Below are positions 1-8,657 of a stretch of 11,310 bases of DNA, piece after piece. Origin of the DNA: Pleurotus ostreatus/Saccharomyces cerevisiae fusant (Eukaryota; Opisthokonta). Location of the stretch: NCBI GenBank assembly GCA_024196135.1, contig JAMQCK010001164.1:1-11310 (forward strand), read 5' to 3'. The position numbers and the translations under genes were made by a program. Under the pieces are notes generated by a model. That model made no database searches, was not told where the DNA came from, and worked only from the letters and a program-made list of their open reading frames with translations. The first letter of the stretch is position 1. Every line of letters begins with the position of its first letter.

Positions 1-698
1 CGCGAGAATATCGTCTTCCGTGATGCCGAGGTGGAAGTCGAGGACGCCGAGGAACTCGCGTTCAATGAGGGAGATGTCCCGCCTGCCAAACGTCCCGGTG
101 TACGCAGACCAGTGCGCCGCTTTCGGAGACGTGTCGTTCGTGTACTGAATTGTACGTCAGAGGAAGCGACGATGAAGGGGAGAATGGAACCCACCTTTGC
201 GGCGGCGATGAGGGCGCCAAGGAAGACGCGATGGTACGCCCACTGGTCCAGGTCGATGCGGAGCTGTCCGCGTGCTCGGCGAAGGTAGACCAAGGCGACG
301 AGAAGGACGGGCATGGCGACGCCGGAGTTGTCGATCACGTTCGACGCGAAGGCAGAAAAGAAGTGCTTATCGGGCCGTGCCCAGAGAGCGCCAGAGTGAT
401 TGCACGAGGCAGGATCGTCGATAGCTAAGTCCACAGCATCGCAAGCGACATCGACAATGTACTCTGGAGGGGCATTAGACAAGTCTTGCACGATTAGTGG
501 CAACTCACCCTTCACTGCTGGGGTGATATCGAGAGAGATGAGGTCCACAATGGCCGTGGTGTGGAGGGCATAGTCCACCTGACTAGCAGGGTGTACAGGG
601 GTACGGCGCGCAGGACAAAGGCGCGCGCGCTTACGGGGAGGAAAATCGAGGTCAGAAAAGTCGAAAGGGAGGCGGCGACAACCCATGCTGAGTGGCAT
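1..698 (-). CDS. Pho85-type (PCL1/2-like) cyclin, 5' part, cut by the window edge
   Basis: The spliced reading gives 201 residues of a cyclin that should activate a Pho85/CDK5-type kinase in cell-cycle, morphogenesis or nutrient control. Exons are 698-509, 463-195 and 144-1; introns are 508-464 (45 nt) and 194-145 (50 nt). The cyclin box covers about residues 95-195. It contains the helix TPVLLVALVYL-type stretch (here MPVLLVALVYLRRAR, 114-128), then WAYHRVFLGALIAAAKYTND (138-157), HWSAYTGTFGRRDI (164-177) and LIEREFLGVLDFHLGIT (179-195), the classic PCL pattern. A basic PPRKRAR patch at 20-26 may be a nuclear signal. I chose ATG 698; a second in-frame ATG lies four codons later at 686. Intron 1 is a multiple of three with no stop, but removing it joins VK to EYIVD, which fits the family better. 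The C-terminus is missing. The family is confident; the exact PCL subtype is less so. Confidence 0.9.
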   Translation of the reverse strand, partial: MPLSMGCRRLPFDFSDLDFPPRKRARLCPARRTPVHPASQVDYALHTTAIVDLISLDITPAVKGELPLIVQDLSNAPPEYIVDVACDAVDLAIDDPASCNHSGALWARPDKHFFSAFASNVIDNSGVAMPVLLVALVYLRRARGQLRIDLDQWAYHRVFLGALIAAAKVGSILPFIVASSDVQFSTRTTRLRKRRTGLRTPGRLAGGTSPSLNASSSASSTSTSASRKTIFS

Positions 699-741
699 GG
701 GTGGGGGGCAGAACAAGAAGCGCAAAGCGATAGGCCGACCG

Positions 742-749
742 TATATAAA
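742..749. promoter_or_regulatory. TATA-like element upstream of the cyclin gene
   Basis: TATATAAA on the plus strand reads TTTATATA on the minus strand. It lies about 45 bp upstream of the cyclin ATG at 698. The better consensus match points away from the cyclin, but the TATATA core is symmetrical and no gene starts just downstream on the plus strand. A role in cyclin transcription is an inference. Confidence 0.35.
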
Positions 750-1192
750 GGGGAGCGCCGAACCGTCAGGCGGAACGGCAACGGAGGCGCTACCCAGACG
801 TCCGTGCCTTGAACACGAACGCGCTGATGTCAGAATCTGCCTCCGCCAATTGCCTGACCGCGCCGAGCACGCCAGGCCGGGGAAACGTGCGCACGCGGGG
901 CGCCCTCTGGAGCGTCGCAGATAGATCCGGCGCACCACAGGACATATCCCTGCGCGTGCAGAGTCGCGCGAGGAAGGCGAAAAATTGAGCCAAGGTGTGT
1001 GGCGCGGGGACAGGGGGGCGGGCGCCGCACATGGCCCTTCGTCGGTTACGTGGCGGAAGACAAGGGGCGAAGCGGGCACGCGAACAATTGAACCGTATTC
1101 AGTAGGTGCGCGCCTCGGGTTCCTGGGCCCGCAGTTGCACCGTCCTCGGCCATCGGAACACCGCCTTGCATCATGATAGGACTTCGGCATCC

Positions 1193-1199
1193 TATAAAA
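1193..1199 (+). promoter_or_regulatory. TATAAAA box-like site with no recognised gene downstream
   Basis: TATAAAA is a good consensus TATA box. It precedes a five-codon ATG frame at 1205 and a 78-codon frame at 1237-1473 that has no recognisable domain. It could be chance or mark an unannotated short transcript. Confidence 0.25.
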
Positions 1200-1321
1200 C
1201 AATGGGCCTGACGCGATAAGATAATGAAAAGCTCGAATGAGCATGATTGCGCTCAGGCCACTGCTGGATTGCATCCTTCCTCGTCAGATATTCCAGGCAC
1301 CTTCTTCAACCATCCTTCCTG

Positions 1322-1340
1322 ACGACGATGAGCTCGTCGT
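1322..1340. repeat. Short perfect hairpin (7-bp stem, 5-nt loop)
   Basis: ACGACGA at 1322-1328 is the exact reverse complement of TCGTCGT at 1334-1340, with loop TGAGC. It lies in the gene-free stretch and has no following T tract or other sign of function. Confidence 0.4.
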
Positions 1341-1705
1341 GCGCCAAGTTGACCGGAGCTGGGATCTCAACAGCATGGAAATACGAGATTGTTGCGGGGG
1401 CAGTGCGCTCGCCAACGCCCGCGCCGCAGTGCGACGAGTGCGAGGAAGCGCGCAAATCATGTCCATCCAATGAACATCAGATACCTGCGAGGCCTCGGTG
1501 CCTGGGTCTGGATCGCCTCACAACGCGCTTGCCAGTCGATGTCGGATGATGAGCATGCAGCACCTCACCTGGCGCGTGAGCTGCGACATTACACCGATCC
1601 CAGCGCACCTTCGCAGTCAATGAACATTCCGAAAACAGTATACACGTCGTAGGCACGTAGCTAGAGCTCCTTGACTCCTAGAATACCTCCTTCGACGACA
1701 CCGGA

Positions 1706-2920
1706 CTACGAGTTGAGGTAGGCGAGAAGATCGCGCCGTTGTCGCTGCTCGCGCTTGTCCTGCCGCTCGTACGCCCGATGCCCGCGTCCCATCTCCGCCT
1801 TCTGGCGCCGCACTTGCTCTGCTGCACGTATGTGGGCAGCGAGCGCGGCCGCGTTGTGGGTGACACGCTTCTTCGAAGCCTTGTATGGGCCCACCGTCTT
1901 CGCCTTGAGGCCGATTCCAAGACGATCAGATTTCAGGACGGTGGCGATGGGCTTCACGAGGGCGCGCCGGCCATCGTCCCCATCTGGCAGACCGTCGTCC
2001 TCGTCGGGAAGCTCCTCCTTGACGACGTCCACCGAGGGCGGGTCAGGCTCGGGATCGTCAAGCGGCATAGCGTCGTCATCTTCGTCAGACTCGGAGTCCG
2101 ACAGAGTCAAGTCGACAACTTCAACCTGGCGAACCTCCTTCAATTCGCCATCGTCGTCGAGGGCAAATTCTATAGGCTCTGACTTGATGCTACTTGTGGT
2201 CGCGCGCTCCTTGCCTTTCCGTGAAGGCGGTACGACAGGCGGAGGTTTGCGCGGGCTCGGTCCCAGGGTATCGCCTTCCCTCCACCCGCTCTTCTGCAAC
2301 ATGCCCCATCCACGGTTCGCAGGGCCCAAGGCAAGGAAGACAGGAGGTTTGAAGGGTTGCTCATTCGGCTTGGGAGGAGGGTCACGGGCGAGGATATCAG
2401 CGAGACTCGAAGTGGATGGCACCGGCTGATGCAGTTGCTCATCAGGATTGCGCAAGACATTCTGGATAAACCAGTCATTCTTGTCTGGCTTCTTGGCGGG
2501 CGCGGGCTGAGTATTGGACGGAGGCTGAGGTTGCGCACAGGATGATGGTGCAGTGCGAGGCCGTGATATGGGATCGTCGGAGGATTTGGTAGGCGCTGTG
2601 GCGCCGGAACCAGAGGATGGGCCGGCGCTGGACGATCGACTTGCCAGAGAGCGATACCAGTCAGCCACGCCTGATCCACCAGAAGCTTCTGACTTGGTGC
2701 TGGCTGACGGAAGACCCATAGACCCGGCGAGCGAGAAGTCCTCGTACGCGATCGTAGCGGGCACGAAACGTGGGGGAGGCTTTGCACGACGCAAGAAGGA
2801 TGACTTGAGCGCCCAGTCCTCCGACTCGTCGGCCTCCGTAGCCTGTCCAGTCTCCTTCTCCAGTTTCTCCCTGTCCGCGGGGTCATAGCGCGAGTAGATG
2901 GTGTGCGTAACGGTGGCCAT
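1706..2920 (-). CDS. G-patch domain protein with SUMO-interaction-like motif
   Basis: A single uninterrupted frame encodes 404 residues. G-patch proteins usually bind and activate DEAH-box RNA helicases in splicing or ribosome assembly; the helicase partner here is unknown. The N-terminus has a YDPADREKLEKE segment (12-23). A Ser/Pro-rich linker spans about 75-145. The first half of a G-patch is RGWGMLQKSGWREGDTLG (203-220). The G-patch tail-like PIATVLKSDRLGIGL (324-338) follows only after about 100 residues. That insert is acidic and carries VVDLTLSD (268-275) followed by a run of Asp/Glu, which is a SUMO-interaction type motif. The C-terminus (KKRVTHNAAALAAHIRAAEQ, 350-369, then a basic helical tail) resembles a conserved block of fungal G-patch proteins. 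I prefer ATG 2920. An in-frame ATG at 3058 would add 46 residues of unremarkable sequence and place the start only 26 bp from MSH5. Confidence 0.9.
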   Translation of the reverse strand: MATVTHTIYSRYDPADREKLEKETGQATEADESEDWALKSSFLRRAKPPPRFVPATIAYEDFSLAGSMGLPSASTKSEASGGSGVADWYRSLASRSSSAGPSSGSGATAPTKSSDDPISRPRTAPSSCAQPQPPSNTQPAPAKKPDKNDWFIQNVLRNPDEQLHQPVPSTSSLADILARDPPPKPNEQPFKPPVFLALGPANRGWGMLQKSGWREGDTLGPSPRKPPPVVPPSRKGKERATTSSIKSEPIEFALDDDGELKEVRQVEVVDLTLSDSESDEDDDAMPLDDPEPDPPSVDVVKEELPDEDDGLPDGDDGRRALVKPIATVLKSDRLGIGLKAKTVGPYKASKKRVTHNAAALAAHIRAAEQVRRQKAEMGRGHRAYERQDKREQRQRRDLLAYLNS

Positions 2921-3084
2921 GATGGTCGGAAGCAAGCGCGGACGGAAGGATGACGGTGATGACAAATGCAGAGATCGCGTTCCGTCACGATCACGCGGCA
3001 GTGTGACGCGGGGAATTAGATCGTCGCGTGAGTTTATGGACGCATTCGTGACTTGCACCCAACTCTCATCTCCCTCCCGTCATT
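2921..3084. promoter_or_regulatory. Divergent promoter between the G-patch gene and MSH5, with four ACGCG cores
   Basis: The 164 bp between the two start codons must serve both genes. It contains ACGCG or its complement CGCGT at 2976-2980, 2993-2997, 3006-3010 and 3025-3029. This is the core bound by MBF (Mbp1/Res-type APSES factors), which drives S-phase and pre-meiotic genes in yeasts. No clear TATA box is present. A short upstream ATG at 3036 opens a frame that overlaps the MSH5 start. MBF control is an inference from the motif alone. Confidence 0.5.
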
Positions 3085-6000
3085 ATGCCTGTGCTGACTG
3101 GCAAGCGCAGGAGGAAGATCAGAACAGATGAAGATGAAAGCGTTATCGGAAGCCCGCAGGACAAGAAGGTCCGCTTCGATGGATCTCAGACGGAAACCAC
3201 CCCTGCGCCAACGACGGCTGTGACAGAATCGGAGGAAGACTCGAGGGCGCCGGACAAGGTACGCTATCTCTTCGTTCAACTCCTCCAGCGCTAACAAAGG
3301 GCTGCGACAGATATGCTTGACGGCCTGGTGTCAGCAGTTCGTCTGCATCTCCTTTGATGTACCCTCATCAGTGCCTGACCATTCGCAAGCGGTCGAATGG
3401 CTTGCGCGTACTACGACCCCGTCAAGTGCATAGTATATGTTCTCGAAGATACACAAGAGACGCCACATCTTGATTTGACCCAGACGCGTACGATCTCCTT
3501 GTGTTCACGTACTTCCCGTGATCTGAGTTCCCTATAGTGCTGGAACAAGCGCAACCCGATATCATACTGACCAGTTCTCGTGGGGACGACGAATTTATCG
3601 ACAAGCTGCGAGACCACGGTACGTCCTAGCATCTGTATGGCATATATGCGTCCGCTAACGCACCTACAGCCGAAGCATCGGGCGGTCACTTCCAAATCCG
3701 CCCCCACAAGGAGTTCAACACCGCAAAAGGACGCGATCGACTCTTCTCCCTTCCCCTCCTATCCGAGCTGCCCGCGCAGTACGATCAGGACGCGCCATCG
3801 TCCGACTCGGGCTCCGGTGGCTCTGGCCTGCGTAACGCCTACGACTTCATGCGCAGCCGACGCGATGCTGACGGCAATGGTGGCGATCCGACGCTCAAGC
3901 GTTGGAATGCATCTATACGGCTGGCTAACTTCGCCTCGGTGGACTCGTCGCCTCTTTGCATTGCTTGCGTTGGCGCCCTTCTGGATCATATGGTGCGCGA
4001 GCGCGCGGTAAACGATCTGGAAGAGGAGGGTATTTCTGGTCTGGCGATCCGCGACATTGAGTCCATTGCCCTGTATGCGTCTCTTCCCTCCTCGAATGAC
4101 GAAGTGCTAATTCAAGGATGTCCAGGAACAAGATGATGCACATCAACGCGGACGCTCTGTAGTACGTTCGCCGTTCATTCACTGCCACATCTATCTCACG
4201 ACATCGCAGCTCGCTAGGTATCTTCGAAGACGAGTCACATGCTTCAATCCACAGCGACAAAACCAAGGAAGGACTGTCATTGTTCGGTAAGCCGTGTCAC
4301 GCACGCACCTGAGCCTATCCTCACATGCGCTCGTAGGTATCATCAACACCACAAAGACCACCCTCGGCCGCCAACTGCTAAAAACCTGGTTCCTCCGCCC
4401 CTCGCTCTCCATCCCCGTCATCACCGCCCGCCACGACGCCATCGACTGCTTCCTCAGCCCCGACAACAACTCGCCCGTCCGTTCGATGCACGGGCACCTC
4501 AAGGGAATCAAGAACGTTCCGCGCATTCTTGCGACTATCAAGAGCGGGGGCGCAACGCTGGTCGAGTGGCAGGGGCTCGTAAAGTTCACGTTCCATGCGA
4601 CGATGATCCGCGAGGCATTGACTGAGCTACATGGCGCGGGACATATCGAGGTGGTGAAGAAGGTGGGGTCGGGGGCGAGGGTGATGCGGGCTTCGTTTGC
4701 TGAGCGCGCGCTTGCAGTTGTTCGGCGTCCTCGATGCGGCGGCCTTCCACGAGGTCGGCTGTAAAGTCAACGACATTGTACATCCGGGTGTGCCTTCTAC
4801 CATTTGCAGTCCTCGCTCACCTTTCTTCATCTAGATCGAATGGGACGAGTCCACGGAGGCTGGCCGCGTCTGCGTACGCATGGGTATTGACGAAGAACTT
4901 GATAATCGAAAGCACGTATACAACGGAATTGATTCCGTTTTGGTGAGTTCTGGATGTTCATGCGTTTTGGATGTTTAGGCTTGTGACGGACTCGCCTCTA
5001 TACGTGTGACGGACGTGCCCCCCATACGCGACCCCATCTGACCACTTGTAGTCGAACATAGCAGAGCAGATGTCACAGACGGTTCCTGCCGAGTACGCCG
5101 AGTCTTTGAATGTTGTGTATTTTCCGCAGCTCGGTGAGCTTTTCCTATCTTGTGCCGGGGTATCCCTAACGATGTGCGACCGTAGGCTTTCTGGTCTGCG
5201 TGCCGATGCTCGAAGAATGGAAGGACGAGCAGGGTATCCAGGTTATGGATGGCTGGACGTTCCAATTTTCCTCCGAGTGTGTATCGGCGCCCGCTCCCAA
5301 TCATAGTCGCTCACGGACTCACCAGAACGCATGTCTACTTCAAGTCCGAAGAAATGCACGGTCAGTACATAGGCGCCAGAACTAATGCCAAACGTAGCTG
5401 ACTTTGTTGCAGACATGGATGTGCATATTGGCGACCTCCACTCGCTCATCGTTGATCGTGAGATCGAGATCGTGCAGGGCCTCCTTACAGAGATCCTCGT
5501 CTACTACGAGGACATGGCGGAGTCTTGCGATGTGTGCGCCGAACTGGACTGGTTCGTCGCTCCCCTTCTCCTTTCTCTCTCCACTGACCAACCCCAGCCT
5601 TCTTTCCCTCGCCGACGCCTGTCGCGCCTTCAACTACCGCCGACCCATAATGGTCGACGAGAACGTCATCATCATCAACGGCGGTCGACACCCTCTCCAA
5701 GAACAAGTCGTCGATACTTTCGTCGCCAATGATACCCGGCTCGCTGGCGGCCTCGGTGCGCACGTCCAGATGGACAGCGATGACGGGGATGAGGAAACGG
5801 AGGGAGGACAGGGAAAGACGGAGTTCATGAAGCCGGTGGCGCTGTGCACGGGCGCGAATGCGTGCGGGAAGAGCGTGTACCTGAAGCAGACGGCGCTTAT
5901 ACAGTATATGGCGCAGATTGGGTGGCGAGTGGGAAATGGTGCGAAGGGGGATGGTGATGTTGATGCTCTTTCAGTTTCGTCCCGGCCGACTCGGCGACTT

Positions 6001-7254
6001 TGGGGCTTGTTGACAAAATCTTCACGCGTATCTCGACGAGGGACTCGGTATCGAAGGTGAGTGGTCTGCGATCGTTGTTTTCCGCTGACCAAGAGGTTGG
6101 TCCTTAGGTTCAATCGGCGTTCATGATCGACCTGAACCAGGTAATATTCGCTTGCGCTGAAGGTATCTATAGGGAGCGCTACTGACCGCTGACTTACCTC
6201 CGAGGTCTCGCTCGCGCTACGTAACTCAACGGCTCGCTCTCTAGTCCTGCTCGACGAATTTGGCAAGGGGACTATCTCTACAGGTCACTCTTGCCCCTTA
6301 ATCTCGCTCGCTGCCCCAGTCTGCGCTTTGTCTTCGTCTATCCCTCTTTCCCGTCTGCTCCTCTCTTGTCGTCCCGTCGCACTGCGTGCTTTCCATGCGG
6401 ATCGGTCTCTGTGCTTACTGGCTTAGTACAACTGACACTCGATTATCTCCTAGACGGCGCCGGTCTTTTCTGCGGCGTCCTCAAGCACCTCCTCGACCGC
6501 GGCCCGGACTGCCCGAAAGTGATGGCTGCGACGCACTTCCACGACGTCTTCCGCGAAGACCTACTCGACCCGGAATCAGTGCCAATTGCCTTCCTGCACA
6601 TGCAGGTGATGTTCGAGAAGGAAGACACGACGTTCGGTGGGCGGCAGACCTCATTCGGACGACCCGACACGGCCGCTAGTCGCTACGAGACGCCTGTAAA
6701 CGTTCGAGAGACACCAATTAACCGCGCTGACAGTCGACTAACTACGCCCCTGCCGAGCGCGCCTGCGCGAGGGGAGAAGATCACGTATCTGTATCGCGTC
6801 GCTGAAGGCTTGTCGCTCAACTCGCATGCGGCGCAGTGCGCGGAGATCTTTGGGCTGCCTGCGGAAATCTGTGCGCGGGCACAGTATGTGAGGTGCGGCG
6901 CAATTCTTCTCTCGAAAGCGCCTTTGCTCTTCCCATGACGTTCGGGATCTCTCCACTCTGGCGACGTTCTTCTGAATTCTGCTGCAATGACTCGATCCTT
7001 GCGACATCAAGGCTGCAGTCTTCGCGCTCTCCTCCACTGATCGTTGATCTTCCTCCAGCCGCCTCATCTCGACGCACGAACTCGGGCAGCTCCTCGACGA
7101 AGAGATGTCGGAGAAGGAGCGAGACGAGCTGGAAGAGGCGGAAGCAGTCTGTCGTCGATTCCTGGCATGGAACCTCGGCGATGATGATGGGACGGAGGTG
7201 AAGGTGAAGTTGGCGAAGGTGCTGGGGAGGGAGGAGGAAGAGGGAGAGGGATGA
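3085..7254 (+). CDS. MSH5: MSH5, meiotic MutS homologue (complete, 20 exons)
   Basis: MSH5 pairs with MSH4 as the MutS-gamma clamp that stabilises Holliday-junction intermediates and promotes meiotic crossovers. Exons: 3085-3258, 3311-3336, 3390-3487, 3538-3618, 3670-4072, 4126-4161, 4210-4286, 4337-4662, 4718-4777, 4835-4942, 5052-5133, 5186-5276, 5326-5360, 5413-5551, 5598-5921, 5975-6056, 6108-6140, 6205-6283, 6454-6892, 7059-7254. All phases match, giving 962 residues, slightly longer than the yeast and human proteins (about 900 and 830). A basic GKRRRKIR (6-13) may be a nuclear signal. The mismatch-reading domain I of MutS is absent, as expected. The core domain begins near FGIINTTKTTLGRQLLKTW (about 298). 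The ATPase has Walker A GANACGKS (664-671), FMIDLNQ (719-725), Walker B LVLLDEFGKGT (738-748) and the ATH switch (777-779). The C-terminus ends in an acidic/basic helical tail. Exon 14 could also start at 5398. No break or frameshift is present. Confidence 0.96.
4951..5014 (+). repeat. Two short direct repeats inside MSH5 intron 10
   Basis: TGGATGTT occurs at 4951-4958 and 4968-4975, and TGTGACGGAC at 4982-4991 and 5005-5014. Both pairs lie in the 109-nt intron 4943-5051, about twice the length of most introns in this gene. Local duplication may explain the extra length. Confidence 0.6.
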
Positions 7255-7693
7255 GCGACAAGGCATGCTGCTGGGCTAGACCGGGTTTTGAACATTACCT
7301 ACCTTGCTGGTGGATGCTTCGATGCCGGTAAACTATGTCCCCAGCTTCAAATCGCTTCGGGACATCTTCGAGCCTTCTAGTCGCCAATTATCGGATGAAT
7401 TTGTGTCGAAAGGCGCAGATTAAGGGAGCGTGGGAACCTCGGCATTCCGAAAGGGGATGTACCTTCTTTCGCAACAAGGCTTTCCTTTTCTGGCTTCAAA
7501 GCACCGAGGTGGCATCATTGGCATTATTAAACTTCCGCGGCTTGAACCCGCAAGGCCTCTGGAGCCGGATGCAGACCGGCGACTCTTGATTCGCGCGGAT
7601 AGGTAGCCTAGGTATTCTTATCTGGTCGACGAGGTTCTACTGGGAGGAGCTATGTTTGTGGAAGACATCTGGAAGGTATGGGCTGCTGGCAGA

Positions 7694-7750
7694 AGATCAG
7701 TTGAATCCCGCCAGATCAATTGAATACCACCAGATCAACTGAATTCCACC
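7694..7750 (+). repeat. Three-copy 19-bp tandem repeat (minisatellite)
   Basis: Three head-to-tail units at 7694-7712, 7713-7731 and 7732-7750 share the pattern AGATCARYTGAATNCCRCC. Differences are limited to a few positions. The central TCAATTGA of the middle unit is palindromic, and the TCAGTTGA of unit 1 is the reverse complement of TCAACTGA in unit 3. It lies about 440 bp downstream of the MSH5 stop. Confidence 0.9.
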
Positions 7751-8458
7751 GCTTATCCGATGGCTTTTTCCGAGCATACGTGTCCTGGCGGCGAGCATAC
7801 AGCTTGCCCCTCTGCAGCCGCGTGTGGCACGAGTGGAACGATGAAGGGGCGCACGATTGTATGGTGCGACGGCGCCGCCGCGTCGTGTCTCCTCGGCCTG
7901 CGCCGTACAATGATGAGGAGGGCGCAGGGTGCAGCGCAGGCGAGCAACTGTCGCGTTGATGAAAGTTCTGGAAGTACACGCGCGACAAGCACCTCGGTCC
8001 CTATTCACTCTTGCTATCTACCTTACTGCGCGGAGGGCTGCCGCGCGTTGACCTTTATACTATGAGCCTTGGAGTCAGAGGGAGTCGTTACTGGGCTCGA
8101 TGACTCGCAAAGTCAGACGTCGGTGGGACGATCGCGGCGCACAAGACAAGCATCCTTGGAGGTCGGGATGTTCAGGTTTCGACGTCCATCATAGACTCCT
8201 GTTGAGTCATGTGGACGCCGCTGGACACCGTCGCTGCGGTCCGCGGTGCCCCCACGTCGGATGGATTGCCGGTGCGCGCGCAAGGTGCGCCGGCGCTCTG
8301 ATGGCTGGGGGAAATGGGAATTCAAAGAGGTTACGCGCGCCCCCGGCTGTGCCACGCCTGCCGGGAAGGACGCGCAATGGATGTTCTGAAGATAGACATG
8401 CAGTGGGATTTGGATAGCGGGGGCGTCACGCTCTGGGTTTTGAGTAGGGGGTAAGGAG

Positions 8459-8482
8459 GTAAATCGGGCAGTAAATCGGGGT
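8459..8482 (+). repeat. Tandem 12-bp duplication
   Basis: GTAAATCGGGCA (8459-8470) is followed at once by GTAAATCGGGGT (8471-8482), identical at the first ten bases. It is a small local duplication about 460 bp upstream of the ABC transporter start. Confidence 0.7.
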
Positions 8483-8657
8483 CGCTTGGCGCAGGAAAAT
8501 CAATGCAAATTCGAGTGGGGGAGCCGCGCGGCCACAAACGCACTTCCGAAAGGGGGAAGTTGTGCTGGAGGTGTCCTCCAAGCGACAGACCTGCCTGCGG
8601 TGCAGCCTGAGGTTTCGCTTGAGATTTGCTAGGCATTTATGGCGAGACAAGACCTGC

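Larger units (their letters stand above)
699..1705. other. Intergenic region between the cyclin start and the G-patch gene 3' end
   Basis: About 1 kb with no gene I can support on either strand. It should hold the cyclin promoter and the 3' end of the minus-strand G-patch gene. Visible details are a TATA-like site at 742-749, a TATAAAA at 1193-1199, a GATAAG at 1216-1221 and a perfect 7-bp hairpin at 1322-1340. Open frames of 60-100 codons exist around 1237-1652, but none shows a recognisable domain and they overlap in different frames. No tRNA, rRNA or transposon signature was seen. Confidence 0.7.

Noticed and set aside
1237..1473. 78-residue open frame after the TATAAAA site
   Set aside because: No domain or splice-consistent extension could be seen; kept only as a possible transcript in the findings.
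1755..2429. 224-codon plus-strand open frame opposite the G-patch gene
   Set aside because: It is the complement of the G-patch coding sequence, with Ser and Arg runs that mirror the Asp/Glu and Ser codons of the other strand, and it has no domain.
2921..3058. 46-residue N-terminal extension of the G-patch protein from ATG 3058
   Set aside because: The stretch has no recognisable features, contains the ACGCG cluster and would leave only 26 bp before MSH5; the start at 2920 is more plausible.
5634..6266. 210-codon minus-strand open frame inside MSH5
   Set aside because: It is antisense to well-supported MSH5 exons and introns and has no recognisable domain.
6738..7295. 185-codon minus-strand open frame over the MSH5 3' end
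   Set aside because: The Ser-rich reading is the complement of the MSH5 acidic C-terminus and intron 19; no family resemblance.
7335..7589. 84-residue open frame downstream of MSH5
   Set aside because: No known motif, no clear promoter, and open frames of this length arise by chance in GC-rich DNA.
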